A DNA stretch of 24,573 nucleotides from CAXMNX01 sp964194845 (GTDB taxonomy: Bacteria > Pseudomonadota > Alphaproteobacteria > Rhodobacterales > Rhodobacteraceae): the NCBI GenBank assembly GCA_964194845.1, contig CAXMNX010000065.1, forward strand, positions 1 through 24,573, in the 5' to 3' direction. The position numbers and the translations under genes are program-made. This document shows positions 1 through 8,189 of the stretch, piece by piece; within the stretch, counting starts at the first letter, position 1; each line of letters starts with the position of its first letter. The notes under the pieces are model-generated. The model saw nothing but the letters and a program-made list of their open reading frames with translations. It was not told where the DNA came from and did no database searches.

Positions 1-334
1 GCCGCCGCTTTCGGTGCCTGTTTCGATTCACGAGAATTTCGCGCGCCGGAAGTGCGGCACAATTTCCGGACCGAGACAACGGTTCGGCAGTCGATGTACT
101 GATCCTTGTGGTTTGCCAGATTTGACCCCCAAGATGTGCGAAATTCTCCGTTGACAATTCCAAAAATGCCGCAGGATTGAATACCTAATGGCCCAGTCGC
201 GCCACATTATGGGCCGATTTGACCCTTACGCCTTATCAAGTCGCAACAAGACAGGTGGCGGCAAAGCGGCAGTCGATCTTTGGGTCGGTTTCCCTTCTTT
301 CACCTGGCGATGATTGCGACACCAACTTGGGTGT
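1..334. other. Gene-free leader upstream of the kinase operon, with repeats
   Basis: No convincing gene is seen on either strand. The stretch contains two pairs of direct repeats: CGGCAGTCGAT at 85-95 and 267-277, and GATTTGACCC at 119-128 and 216-225. An inverted repeat, GGCCCA at 190-195 and TGGGCC at 210-215, lies between them. A perfect -35 hexamer TTGACA is at 151-156, but no convincing -10 follows at the usual spacing. The layout suggests a regulated promoter region for the kinase operon; that function is inference. Confidence 0.5.
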
Positions 335-1669
335 ATGATGGACGCAGGGCCACAAAATTACGAACCCGGAGCGAACGACAGCTTCGCGGATTCGTTAAAG
401 CCCGGCACGGAGTTGCTGCACGGCCAGTTCAGGATTGAAAAGTTCCTGAACGCTGGCGGTTTCGGCATGACCTATCTCGCCCGCGACAGTCTGGACCGGA
501 TCGTCGTCATCAAGGAATGCTTCCCGTCATCCATGTGCTGTCGTAACGACGGCAACGTCATGGCGCGGTCGCGGCAGCATCAGCCGGAATTCGACGCGGT
601 GGTGAAGCACTTCGGTGCCGAGGCGCGGCGGCTTTCAAAACTTCAGCACCCGAATATCGTCGGTATTCACCAGGTCTTCGAGGATAATCAGACCGCCTAT
701 ATGGCACTTGATTTCGTTCGCGGTCGTGATCTGCTCGACACGATTGAAGACCCGCGGATGAAGCTGCACCCGCGCGATGTGAAAGACATCCTGCTGAAGT
801 GCCTTGAGGCGGTTCATTACATCCATACCAACGACGTGCTGCATAGGGACATCAGCCCCGACAACATTCTGATCGACGGCAAGGGCAACCCTGTCCTGAT
901 CGACTTTGGCGCCGCGAAGGAAGAAGCGACGCGCGCCAGCCGGGCGCTTTCGGCACTTCATGTTGTCAAAGACGGCTACAGCCCGCACGAATTTTATATC
1001 GCAGGTTCGACCCAGGATGCGTCGTCGGACCTCTATTCGCTTGGCGCCACAATGTATCATGTGCTGACCGGCGAAGCACCACCAGACAGCCAGGCACGCG
1101 TCAGCGCGATTGCTGCTGATCGCCCGGATCCCTATCGCCCGGTGTCGGGCAATTTCCCGCAGTTCGAAGATGCGTTCCTGCACGCGGTCGACAAAGCGCT
1201 CAGCGTATTCCCCCCCGATCGCATCCAAAGCGCGCGCGACTGGATTGAGCTTGTCGACACCGAGCGCCGCCGCTCGGCCGCGATGCAGCAAGCCGAGCTG
1301 GATAGAAAGATTGAGATTTCGATCTCGCGGCTGGTGCAGGAAACCAACAAGGCGGTCGAAGAAGACATCAAGCAACACGAGGCCAAGGCGCTAACCGAAA
1401 AGAAAGAAGCGCAGCGGTTGCAGAAGCTTGCCCAGGAGCAACAACGCCAACGCAAGAAGACGCTGGATGAACTGGCAATGCTGGACGACATGGCATTTCA
1501 CGAGGAGCAGAGCCGGAACGCCGAGGATGCGGCGCGGCGGTCTGCAACAAACGCAAATCACGATGAAGTTAACGGTCCCAAGCGGCGCAGATCACTTCTG
1601 AGCCGTCTACTTCCATTCGGACTGTTGCGCGGAACGTTCCGTGGCAACGGTCCTTCGGATTATCTTTAA
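335..1669 (+). CDS. Eukaryotic-type Ser/Thr protein kinase (PpkA-like)
   Basis: Cytosolic Ser/Thr kinase, 444 residues from this start, expected to phosphorylate partner proteins using ATP. The kinase domain spans about residues 25-305. The glycine-rich loop is NAGGFG (39-44), the ATP-anchoring Lys is in VVIKE (Lys60), the catalytic loop is HRDISPDN (from 170), and DFG is at 190-192. The first loop glycine is Asn, and the catalytic-loop Lys is Ser; the latter occurs in a bacterial subfamily marked by GGFGxTY and IKE motifs. A long charged, Gln-rich coiled-coil segment follows (about 305-400). The tail is basic then hydrophobic (LLSRLLPFGLL), perhaps touching the membrane, but there is no clear transmembrane segment or extracellular sensor. 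Start: two ATGs occur at 335 and 338, and a TTG at 314 would add seven unconvincing residues. It is 12 bp upstream of the FHA gene and clearly in one operon with it. Confidence 0.9.
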   Translation: MMDAGPQNYEPGANDSFADSLKPGTELLHGQFRIEKFLNAGGFGMTYLARDSLDRIVVIKECFPSSMCCRNDGNVMARSRQHQPEFDAVVKHFGAEARRLSKLQHPNIVGIHQVFEDNQTAYMALDFVRGRDLLDTIEDPRMKLHPRDVKDILLKCLEAVHYIHTNDVLHRDISPDNILIDGKGNPVLIDFGAAKEEATRASRALSALHVVKDGYSPHEFYIAGSTQDASSDLYSLGATMYHVLTGEAPPDSQARVSAIAADRPDPYRPVSGNFPQFEDAFLHAVDKALSVFPPDRIQSARDWIELVDTERRRSAAMQQAELDRKIEISISRLVQETNKAVEEDIKQHEAKALTEKKEAQRLQKLAQEQQRQRKKTLDELAMLDDMAFHEEQSRNAEDAARRSATNANHDEVNGPKRRRSLLSRLLPFGLLRGTFRGNGPSDYL

Positions 1670-1681
1670 AGAGGCAGAGCA

Positions 1682-3664
1682 ATGAAGTTGTTTTCCAGAA
1701 TACTGTCGAGAAAAATCTCGCCCGAAGAGCAGGCTGGCAAGATTGATCTGGATATGGACGTGGAACCGTTGCGCCGCCGCAGCGAGCCGATCGCCGACGA
1801 TTCGGGCGAAGTGAATGCCACTGTTGCTTCGCAAGACACGAGCGCGGACGACGCCGTTCTAGCCGACGCAGCCCAACCGCTGGATGCCCACGACGAGGAA
1901 CCGGAAGAGGTCGAGGGTGCCGGCTGGAGTGAAAGCGCCTGGGGCGAGGACAAATGGGACGACGACGAGGACTGGGAAGACGATGACGAGGCCGAAGAGG
2001 CCGCCGAAGCTCACGCCCAGGAAGAAAAGGCCCATTTAGTCAACGAAATTCGCGATGCAGTTGTCTCAGTGAGCCATATTCAGACCAAAGGCGCGCGCGA
2101 GACAACAGAGCCGCGCCGCAGGACGGAACCGCCAAACTGGTCAAATGACGAGCAATTTGGCCGCAAGGCAGTTGCGCGTAGTCAATTGGGCGGCAAGCTT
2201 GATGGTGCGGAAGACCGCATTCTACAGGAAACCGACACCCGTCTCTCGGATGGTGAAACCAGCCGTCGGCGTTCGGCCATGGCCCATCTGAAGGCCGCCG
2301 CGCAGGCGACCAAAGCGGATCGCGTTCTGAAGCACGTTGTCGGGCGTGACCCCACAGCTGACCCCGAAGAACAAAGCCCATACCGCGATGATCTGGCAAA
2401 GGTGGTGCGCCCGCGTTCGACCAGCCGTCCGATCAGCCGCCCCGTCAACCGCCGACGCACCGAGCCTGCGCCCTGGGATCAGGGAACTAGCGATGACGAT
2501 GCCGCACAATTTGCAGCCGCGAGCGAGGCCTCTCTGATGCCCAAGGATACTGCCAAATTTGAAGCCGAAGAGGAGGCTGCCCGTCAGGAACGCCTGGCAA
2601 GCGCGCCAGCAGATCTTTCAGCAGACGAATTTGCCGATGACAACTTCTTTGGCAGGGGCTTTGACGACAAAGATGACGAGTTCGAAGACGAGCCTTCGAT
2701 GGACGACGAAGTCGAGGCACCTGGCCACGAGATCGAGCCTGTTACGGCGGAAAATGCCGAGGCAGACGCCGAAGACGACGCCGGAGACAGCGCTGGAAAT
2801 CTTTGGAGCGACCGTTTTGCATCGGATGATGATCAAGACGCCACTGATAACGCATCTGGCGACGAGATCGAAGAAACGCCGAGGGCTGAAGACGCGGCCC
2901 ATGACGACGAAGAAGAAAGCGACACCGAAGAGGCCGTCATTGGCGATGACGCGGACGCCGACGAAGTCGATGGGCCTGTGGCGAGCAGCGTCGTGTCGGA
3001 TGTCGTTGCCTTCGCCAACGCGCCCGAGGAAAGTGGATCGACCGACGATGATGAGGTCGTGCGCCGGAAGATCTGGGAAATGGCCGGTGAAAGCGCGATG
3101 GTGAAAGAGACAACAAACCAGGATGCCAACGACGAAGCCATTGTGAACGTCGGGCCAGCCGTTTCTGGCCGTGCCGGACGCAAGGCGGGCCGCGTAAAGA
3201 CCCGGCTATTGGGTTTCCAGGCGCCAGACGACGGCGCGCCGCAGGATGTCTTCGAGACGGCTCAGGTCGCAACAAAGGCAAACCAAACGAATTTCCCGGT
3301 GGCATGGATCGTGGTAATCGACGGCCCGGGACGCGGCGCCAGTTTCACGATGTTCAACGGCGTGACAAATATCGGCCGCGGCGAAGATCAGGCGGTTCGG
3401 CTCGATTTCGGCGACACGTCGATATCGCGCAAGAACCACGCCGCAGTCGCCTTTGACGACGAGCAAGGCAAATTTTTCCTTGGCCATGGTGGCAAGTCGA
3501 ACCTTGTGCGGCTGAACGAAAACCCCGTTTTGTCGACGGAAGCGATTGCAAACGGCGATCTGATCCGGATCGGGGAGACGACACTGAAATTCATCGGCCT
3601 GTGTAACGAAAGTTTCACGTGGACCGACAAAAGCGACGAGATTGAAGGGACTGACGCCGACTAA
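1682..3664 (+). CDS. Acidic protein with C-terminal FHA domain
   Basis: 660-residue protein whose only recognisable domain is a C-terminal forkhead-associated (FHA) domain, about residues 540-640, which binds phosphothreonine peptides. Visible FHA hallmarks are the GR pair in NIGRG (about 565-566), SRKNH (Ser582, Arg583, His586) and a later LNENP turn. Everything before it, roughly 530 residues, is low-complexity, dominated by Asp/Glu with islands of Arg, and is predicted to be disordered. It contains many Ser/Thr that could be kinase targets. There are no membrane segments. An AGAGG ribosome-binding site precedes the ATG. It sits between the kinase and the phosphatase genes, overlapping the latter by one base (TAATG). 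By analogy with Fha in type VI secretion it is probably the phospho-sensing hub of the module; the actual partner is unknown. Confidence 0.85.
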   Translation: MKLFSRILSRKISPEEQAGKIDLDMDVEPLRRRSEPIADDSGEVNATVASQDTSADDAVLADAAQPLDAHDEEPEEVEGAGWSESAWGEDKWDDDEDWEDDDEAEEAAEAHAQEEKAHLVNEIRDAVVSVSHIQTKGARETTEPRRRTEPPNWSNDEQFGRKAVARSQLGGKLDGAEDRILQETDTRLSDGETSRRRSAMAHLKAAAQATKADRVLKHVVGRDPTADPEEQSPYRDDLAKVVRPRSTSRPISRPVNRRRTEPAPWDQGTSDDDAAQFAAASEASLMPKDTAKFEAEEEAARQERLASAPADLSADEFADDNFFGRGFDDKDDEFEDEPSMDDEVEAPGHEIEPVTAENAEADAEDDAGDSAGNLWSDRFASDDDQDATDNASGDEIEETPRAEDAAHDDEEESDTEEAVIGDDADADEVDGPVASSVVSDVVAFANAPEESGSTDDDEVVRRKIWEMAGESAMVKETTNQDANDEAIVNVGPAVSGRAGRKAGRVKTRLLGFQAPDDGAPQDVFETAQVATKANQTNFPVAWIVVIDGPGRGASFTMFNGVTNIGRGEDQAVRLDFGDTSISRKNHAAVAFDDEQGKFFLGHGGKSNLVRLNENPVLSTEAIANGDLIRIGETTLKFIGLCNESFTWTDKSDEIEGTDAD

Positions 3665-4689
3665 TGGCCAAGAAGCCGGACATAAGGTTTGACGTTGCGT
3701 CGGTCCTGAATCGCGGTTGCCGCGATTATCAGGAGGACGCGATTGCGACGGACTTCCCGCTGGGCGCGGAGTTCGGCTATGCGGTCCTGTCGGATGGCAT
3801 GGGCGGGCACGCGGCCGGCGACGTTGCGTCGAAGATCGTCGTGACCGAAGTGTTCAGCGAGCTGAAGTTTCAATCATCCGATGTGGCGCAATTGAAAGAG
3901 AGCGTCGGCGATGTTTTGAAAAGCGCGGCGGTGTCGGCAAATGCCTGCATGGCGGCGCATACATCTAGCAACCCGGATACCGCTGGCATGGGTGCGACGC
4001 TGGTGGCACCAGTATTCATGCGGGACCGGTTGTTTTGGATCTCGATCGGTGACAGCCCGCTTTACCTCTATCGCGACGGCGAGTTGCGGCAGTTAAACGA
4101 AGACCATTCGCTTGGGCCGCACATCGACTACATGGTGCGCTCGGGCATGATGTCAGAGGACATCGGCCGCAATCATCCGGATCGAAATGCGCTAACCTCG
4201 GTGTTGATCGGCGAGACGATCGAACGGATTGACTGCCCCGATGTGCCGTTTCAGTTGAAAGACGGCGATATTCTGGTCGTCGCCAGCGACGGGCTGCAAT
4301 TTCTGTCGAATCGAAAAATTCGGAAGACTTTGCGCGACAGCGGCAAGGCGACAGCCGCGAGAATTTCGGAGGCTCTGCTGGACGAGCTTCGTGCGCTTGA
4401 AGACCCGGAACAGGACAATATCTGTTTTTCGGTCATCAAGGTGCGTTTCCGCCGCCAGCCCGACGAAAACGCCAACATATTCACGCCGGAGTTTGAAAAG
4501 CGCGCCGCGAAACCGCGCCAGGTTCGCACGCGGCCGATTAAACCGCAGCGGCCACCCGAGGCGGAAGAAATGCCGCCGGCCGCGCATGAACCAAATGAGC
4601 CACCCGCGCCGTCCCATCCGCCGTCGCCAAGCGAAGGCGCGCCGATATTCCTGCGCAGACGCTGGTTGGCAACGGACGGTGGCGCATGA
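3664..4689 (+). CDS. PP2C-family Ser/Thr protein phosphatase (PppA/Stp1-like)
   Basis: Metal-dependent Ser/Thr phosphatase expected to reverse the kinase encoded two genes upstream. The catalytic domain covers about residues 8-260 of 341. Metal-ligand motifs are all visible: RDYQED (20-25), DGMGGH (44-49), SIGDSPLYL near 128, ASDG (Asp209) and a final QDN (Asp251). The remaining 80 residues are rich in Pro, Arg and Glu, probably flexible, and unusual for a minimal phosphatase of this type. The start ATG shares a base with the stop of the FHA gene, and the end overlaps the next gene by an ATGA, implying translational coupling. The active site looks intact, so this should be a working enzyme. 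Substrates are inferred from context only. Confidence 0.9.
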   Translation: MAKKPDIRFDVASVLNRGCRDYQEDAIATDFPLGAEFGYAVLSDGMGGHAAGDVASKIVVTEVFSELKFQSSDVAQLKESVGDVLKSAAVSANACMAAHTSSNPDTAGMGATLVAPVFMRDRLFWISIGDSPLYLYRDGELRQLNEDHSLGPHIDYMVRSGMMSEDIGRNHPDRNALTSVLIGETIERIDCPDVPFQLKDGDILVVASDGLQFLSNRKIRKTLRDSGKATAARISEALLDELRALEDPEQDNICFSVIKVRFRRQPDENANIFTPEFEKRAAKPRQVRTRPIKPQRPPEAEEMPPAAHEPNEPPAPSHPPSPSEGAPIFLRRRWLATDGGA

Positions 4690-5954
4690 AAGACAATGCG
4701 CCTGATGAAACCGTCATCGACCGGCTAAGAATAGCGCTGGAAACCGAAGTTTTGCCCAAAGCGGCGCGGGATCACGCCGCGCATTTGCTGAAGCGGCTGT
4801 CGTCGCCTGTTCGGGTCTCGCTTTTGGGGCGTCCGGGAAGCGGCAAATCCGAGCTGGTCAATATGTTTGTCGGTCGGCGGCTTTTGCCTGTGGACACCAA
4901 GCTGCCGACGCTTGAGCTGACCTATGGCCCGGCGGAAAAAATCACCGTCACGGGCGCGAACGGCCGGAACCTGGTGTTTGACAATCTCGATTTTGCTTCC
5001 GCCGCCAAGGGCAACCCGGCATTCATCCGGGCCGAGATGCCGCTTGCGATCCTTGAACGTATCAGCCTGCTTGAGGTCGTGACCGATGGCGCGGTGACCG
5101 AGTTGCAGTCGGCGGTGGACTGGGGGGTGCGGCGCACCGATATCGCGCTCTGGTGTACCCAATATTTCAGCGACGAAGAGCGGATGCTCTGGTCGCGTGT
5201 GCCGGACAGTCTGAAGGATCACGCATTCTTGGTGCTTGCGAAAGCCGATGTGCTATCGGCCGACAACGCCTTGTCAGGCAGGATATCTGATCTGGAAACC
5301 GTGGTGGCGGAAGAGTTCCATTCGCTTTTCGCAGTAGCGACGCTTCAGGCGATCAAGGCGCATCACTCAGATGGCAAAGTCGACGAGGCGGTCTATCACG
5401 CTTCTGGTGGCGGCGCGCTGAGCGCCGAAATATTGCGCCACGCCGAACGCGGGCGGCGCGCCGATTTCGACAGCGCGCACCTGTTCCTGGCGCGCTATCA
5501 GATCCGCGGTGTTGCGGGGAGTGAGCCTCCCAAGGCCAAACCCGCAATCGGCGAGATCGCGACGACAGAGAAAACGCCAAAGGCCCCCGAGCCAGTTGCC
5601 GAAGTGCTGGCCGAAATTTCAGCAGAGATCGTTGAAAACGTGCCGCTTTTTCATGACGCAACACAGTTTCTGAAGCGCCGTGGAGATGGTCTGGCCGAAG
5701 CGGCGACGACTCTGAAGCCCGGCAAAAGCGGCGCGTTGGTAAATCAGTGCGTCGATGTGGTTGAACACCTGGTCGATCTGTTCGCTCAGGACGACAGCGG
5801 ATGTCCCGCAGCGGACGCTTTTATCGACGATCTGATGGAAGCAACCGACATGATGGTTTTGATGCAGGCGGAAAGCGGCGACGCGCCCGCAGCCGACGCG
5901 GTGACGCTGCTTTTACAACTGCGACGCGACATTGAGACAAAATTGGCAGCCTGA
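4686..5954 (+). CDS. P-loop GTPase-like protein lacking a clear DxxG motif
   Basis: 422-residue cytosolic protein with a clear P-loop GRPGSGKS at residues 48-55. It has an NKxD-like position, AKAD (185-188), in a hydrophobic strand. The expected switch II DxPG is not seen; the equivalent place reads VVTDG (131-135). The segment around 150-190 (ALWCT, then W, V/L-P, and an FL-L-D-LS pattern) matches the GTPase encoded at 8190-9143, so the two look like diverged paralogues. After residue 250 there is a Pro/Lys-rich linker and then a helical C-terminal region (about 295-420) without a recognised domain. It begins inside the phosphatase stop codon (ATGA). Nucleotide binding is likely; hydrolysis is doubtful. 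It may act as a partner of the dynamin-like protein downstream. Confidence 0.75.
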   Translation: MKDNAPDETVIDRLRIALETEVLPKAARDHAAHLLKRLSSPVRVSLLGRPGSGKSELVNMFVGRRLLPVDTKLPTLELTYGPAEKITVTGANGRNLVFDNLDFASAAKGNPAFIRAEMPLAILERISLLEVVTDGAVTELQSAVDWGVRRTDIALWCTQYFSDEERMLWSRVPDSLKDHAFLVLAKADVLSADNALSGRISDLETVVAEEFHSLFAVATLQAIKAHHSDGKVDEAVYHASGGGALSAEILRHAERGRRADFDSAHLFLARYQIRGVAGSEPPKAKPAIGEIATTEKTPKAPEPVAEVLAEISAEIVENVPLFHDATQFLKRRGDGLAEAATTLKPGKSGALVNQCVDVVEHLVDLFAQDDSGCPAADAFIDDLMEATDMMVLMQAESGDAPAADAVTLLLQLRRDIETKLAA

Positions 5955-5997
5955 GAGGATCGAACGCACTTCATTAACCGAGAATACGTCACAAAAA

Positions 5998-6077
5998 GGC
6001 CATTTTGGCCATCAATTCTAGCGCCTATCGGAAACGATGCCGTGGGACGCGACGTGTAACCGGAATGTAACCCGGTT
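5998..6077 (+). repeat. Two small inverted repeats in the gap before the dynamin-like gene
   Basis: The 155-bp gap splits the GTPase cluster into two blocks. It contains GGCCA-TTT-TGGCC (5998-6010) and AACCGG-(8 nt)-CCGGTT (6058-6077). The second also includes tandem TGTAAC copies. Neither is followed by a T-run, so they are poor intrinsic terminators. They may be regulator sites for a second promoter. Confidence 0.35.
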
Positions 6078-6109
6078 GGGTCAAGAATGCGTTTGTTAGG
6101 TGAATTATT

Positions 6110-8179
6110 ATGAAGGTTGATACGAAGATCATGGAACAAGGTGCCGTCTCTGCTGCTGGCAATGCGCACCTTCTCGGACGGGGGTTCGAGGGGCTTCAGC
6201 CGTTCCTGAAAAAGTCGCGCGATCTGCGTCAGGCATTAGTGCGGCTTGGAAAGATCGGCGACAAGGCAACCAATCGCGCTGCCCGCCGGATGCACCACCA
6301 GTTAAAACATGCGGAACCCTCGATCACGATGATCGGGCAGGTGAAGGCTGGCAAGACCTCGCTTGTGAACGCGATGGTCGGGTCCCCGGATTTGTTGCCG
6401 GCTGACGTGAACCCCTGGACCAGCGTGGTCACTTCGCTGCATTTGAACCCGCATGTCGCGCCCGAAGAAAATCGCGCCAGCTTCCGTTTCTTCGATATGG
6501 GGGAATGGAGCCGACTTCTGGATCGTGGCGGTCGGATCGGCGAACTGGCAAGCCGTGCGGGCGCCGAGGACGAGCTTGCGAAAGTCCGCGAGCAGGTCAT
6601 CGAAATGCGCGAGAAATCGCGCCAGCGCCTTGGCGACAAGTTCGAGCTGTTGCTCGGCCAGCAGCACGACTATGGCTATTTCGACGACGAATTGATCGAA
6701 CGCTATGTCTGCCTGGGCGACGATTTCGAAGATGATTTCGAGACCAGCCAGGCACAGGGCCGCTTTGCCGACATCACAAAGTCGGCGGAGATTTTCATGC
6801 ACCGCCCGGAACTGCCGATGCCGCTGTGCATCCGTGATACGCCGGGCGTGAACGACACCTTTATGATCCGCGAACAGATTACCATCCGCGCGATCCGCGA
6901 AAGCCGGATCTGCGTGGTCGTGCTGGCAGCGCACCAGGCGCTAAGCTCGGTTGACATGGCGCTGATCCGCCTGATCGCGAACGTGAAATCGCGCGAGGTG
7001 ATCATTGCGGTCAACCGCTGCGATGAACTAAGCGATCCGGTAAATCAGATCCCCGAGATCCGCGACAGCATTCGCAAAACGCTGGAAGAACACGACGGTC
7101 CGAAGGACGCGCAGATCATTTTTGCCTCCGCCTTCTGCGCCACCGCAGCCCTGACCGGCAAGTTGGATGCCATCGACGAGGCGACGCTTGCGGCGATGAC
7201 CGAATGGGCGAAGGCCGATGGCCGCGTCAGCGATCCCGAAGCGCTAAGCACGGAAGAGCTTTTGTGGGATCTGTCCGGTTTACCCGCAATCTTTGCCGCG
7301 CTGAGCGAGCGGATTGCAGAAGGAACAGGTCAGGACCTTCTGGACAAAGTCGCCCGTTCGGCAATGAACCTGGCAAATGGCCTGAACGCCACGCATCAGG
7401 TTGTGTCGCGTCGCGAATCCGATGCCGGCTTACCGCCGCTTGAACGCGCCGAGCTGGAAGGCGAATTGCACCGGATCGAAACCGAAGGGCTGGCCGCGAT
7501 CGACGGTACTTTCGAAAAGATCATCGCCGATTTCCACAAGCGGTTGGAGCGGTCGCACCGCAGTTTTCTTGAGCGTGCAACCGGATCGCTGCTGCAACAC
7601 CTTGAGGATCAAGGCGAAAGCGAAGTTTGGCAATACGACCCAGGCGGGCTGCGTATCCTGATGCGCACTGCCTACCAGGTCTTCGGACGCACGGCGCAGT
7701 CGGCAACAAAGAAAGTTCTGGTCGAAACGGCCGAGACTTATGCCGGGGTTTACCACCGTCTGTTCGACGTATCCGAAGACGAATTTGGGATCGAGGCGCC
7801 GACCCCGCCGAGCATACCATCGCCGGTGCTGCTGGGGCAGACAATTGCGCTGGATCTGAAGGGCACCTGGTGGTCGCGCTGGTGGCACAAGCGGCGTGGC
7901 ATCAGGTCGTTCGCCACCGAATTTGCCGAGATGATCAAGGCGGAAACCGATCCGATCGTCGAAGGGCTGCGTGGCGCGCACGCATCTTCAATTCGTGACG
8001 CATCGGTCAAGGTTCTGCGCGAGTTCATGGACGAACAACGGGCGATATTGACGCGCCTGGCCGACGAAGCCGAAGCCGCGCCTGGCAGCGCGTCGCCGCT
8101 TCTTGACGCAGGCGGTGCCGCGGAAAAACGCGCTCAGCTCAAGCAGACAATGGAAACGCTGACCGCGATCGCGGCGTGA
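6110..8179 (+). CDS. Large dynamin-like GTPase
   Basis: 689-residue protein of the dynamin-like superfamily, large GTPases that remodel or tether membranes. The GTPase motifs are a P-loop GQVKAGKT (76-83), a switch I-type Thr in NPWTSVV (around 104), DTPGVND (243-249) and NRCD (302-305). All four are present, so hydrolysis is expected. About 160 residues, helical and charged, separate the P-loop from DTPG, much more than in a small GTPase. The region after 400 is mostly long helices, as in a dynamin stalk, with a tryptophan/basic patch (WWSRWWHKRRG, about 585-595) that could contact lipid. No obvious transmembrane helix. The start has an AGGTG site seven bases upstream. It is followed after 10 bp by another GTPase, as in the paired arrangement common for bacterial dynamins. 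Confidence 0.85.
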   Translation: MKVDTKIMEQGAVSAAGNAHLLGRGFEGLQPFLKKSRDLRQALVRLGKIGDKATNRAARRMHHQLKHAEPSITMIGQVKAGKTSLVNAMVGSPDLLPADVNPWTSVVTSLHLNPHVAPEENRASFRFFDMGEWSRLLDRGGRIGELASRAGAEDELAKVREQVIEMREKSRQRLGDKFELLLGQQHDYGYFDDELIERYVCLGDDFEDDFETSQAQGRFADITKSAEIFMHRPELPMPLCIRDTPGVNDTFMIREQITIRAIRESRICVVVLAAHQALSSVDMALIRLIANVKSREVIIAVNRCDELSDPVNQIPEIRDSIRKTLEEHDGPKDAQIIFASAFCATAALTGKLDAIDEATLAAMTEWAKADGRVSDPEALSTEELLWDLSGLPAIFAALSERIAEGTGQDLLDKVARSAMNLANGLNATHQVVSRRESDAGLPPLERAELEGELHRIETEGLAAIDGTFEKIIADFHKRLERSHRSFLERATGSLLQHLEDQGESEVWQYDPGGLRILMRTAYQVFGRTAQSATKKVLVETAETYAGVYHRLFDVSEDEFGIEAPTPPSIPSPVLLGQTIALDLKGTWWSRWWHKRRGIRSFATEFAEMIKAETDPIVEGLRGAHASSIRDASVKVLREFMDEQRAILTRLADEAEAAPGSASPLLDAGGAAEKRAQLKQTMETLTAIAA

Positions 8180-8189
8180 GGGGTATAAG

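Noticed and set aside
635..1378. A 247-residue open frame on the minus strand within the kinase gene
   Set aside because: It is antisense to a gene with intact kinase motifs, and its Val/Arg/Asp-rich composition fits a frame shadow in GC-rich DNA.
335..5954. Type VI secretion locus
   Set aside because: Kinase, FHA and phosphatase match the regulatory trio, but no Tss structural gene, Hcp, VgrG or ClpV is present here.
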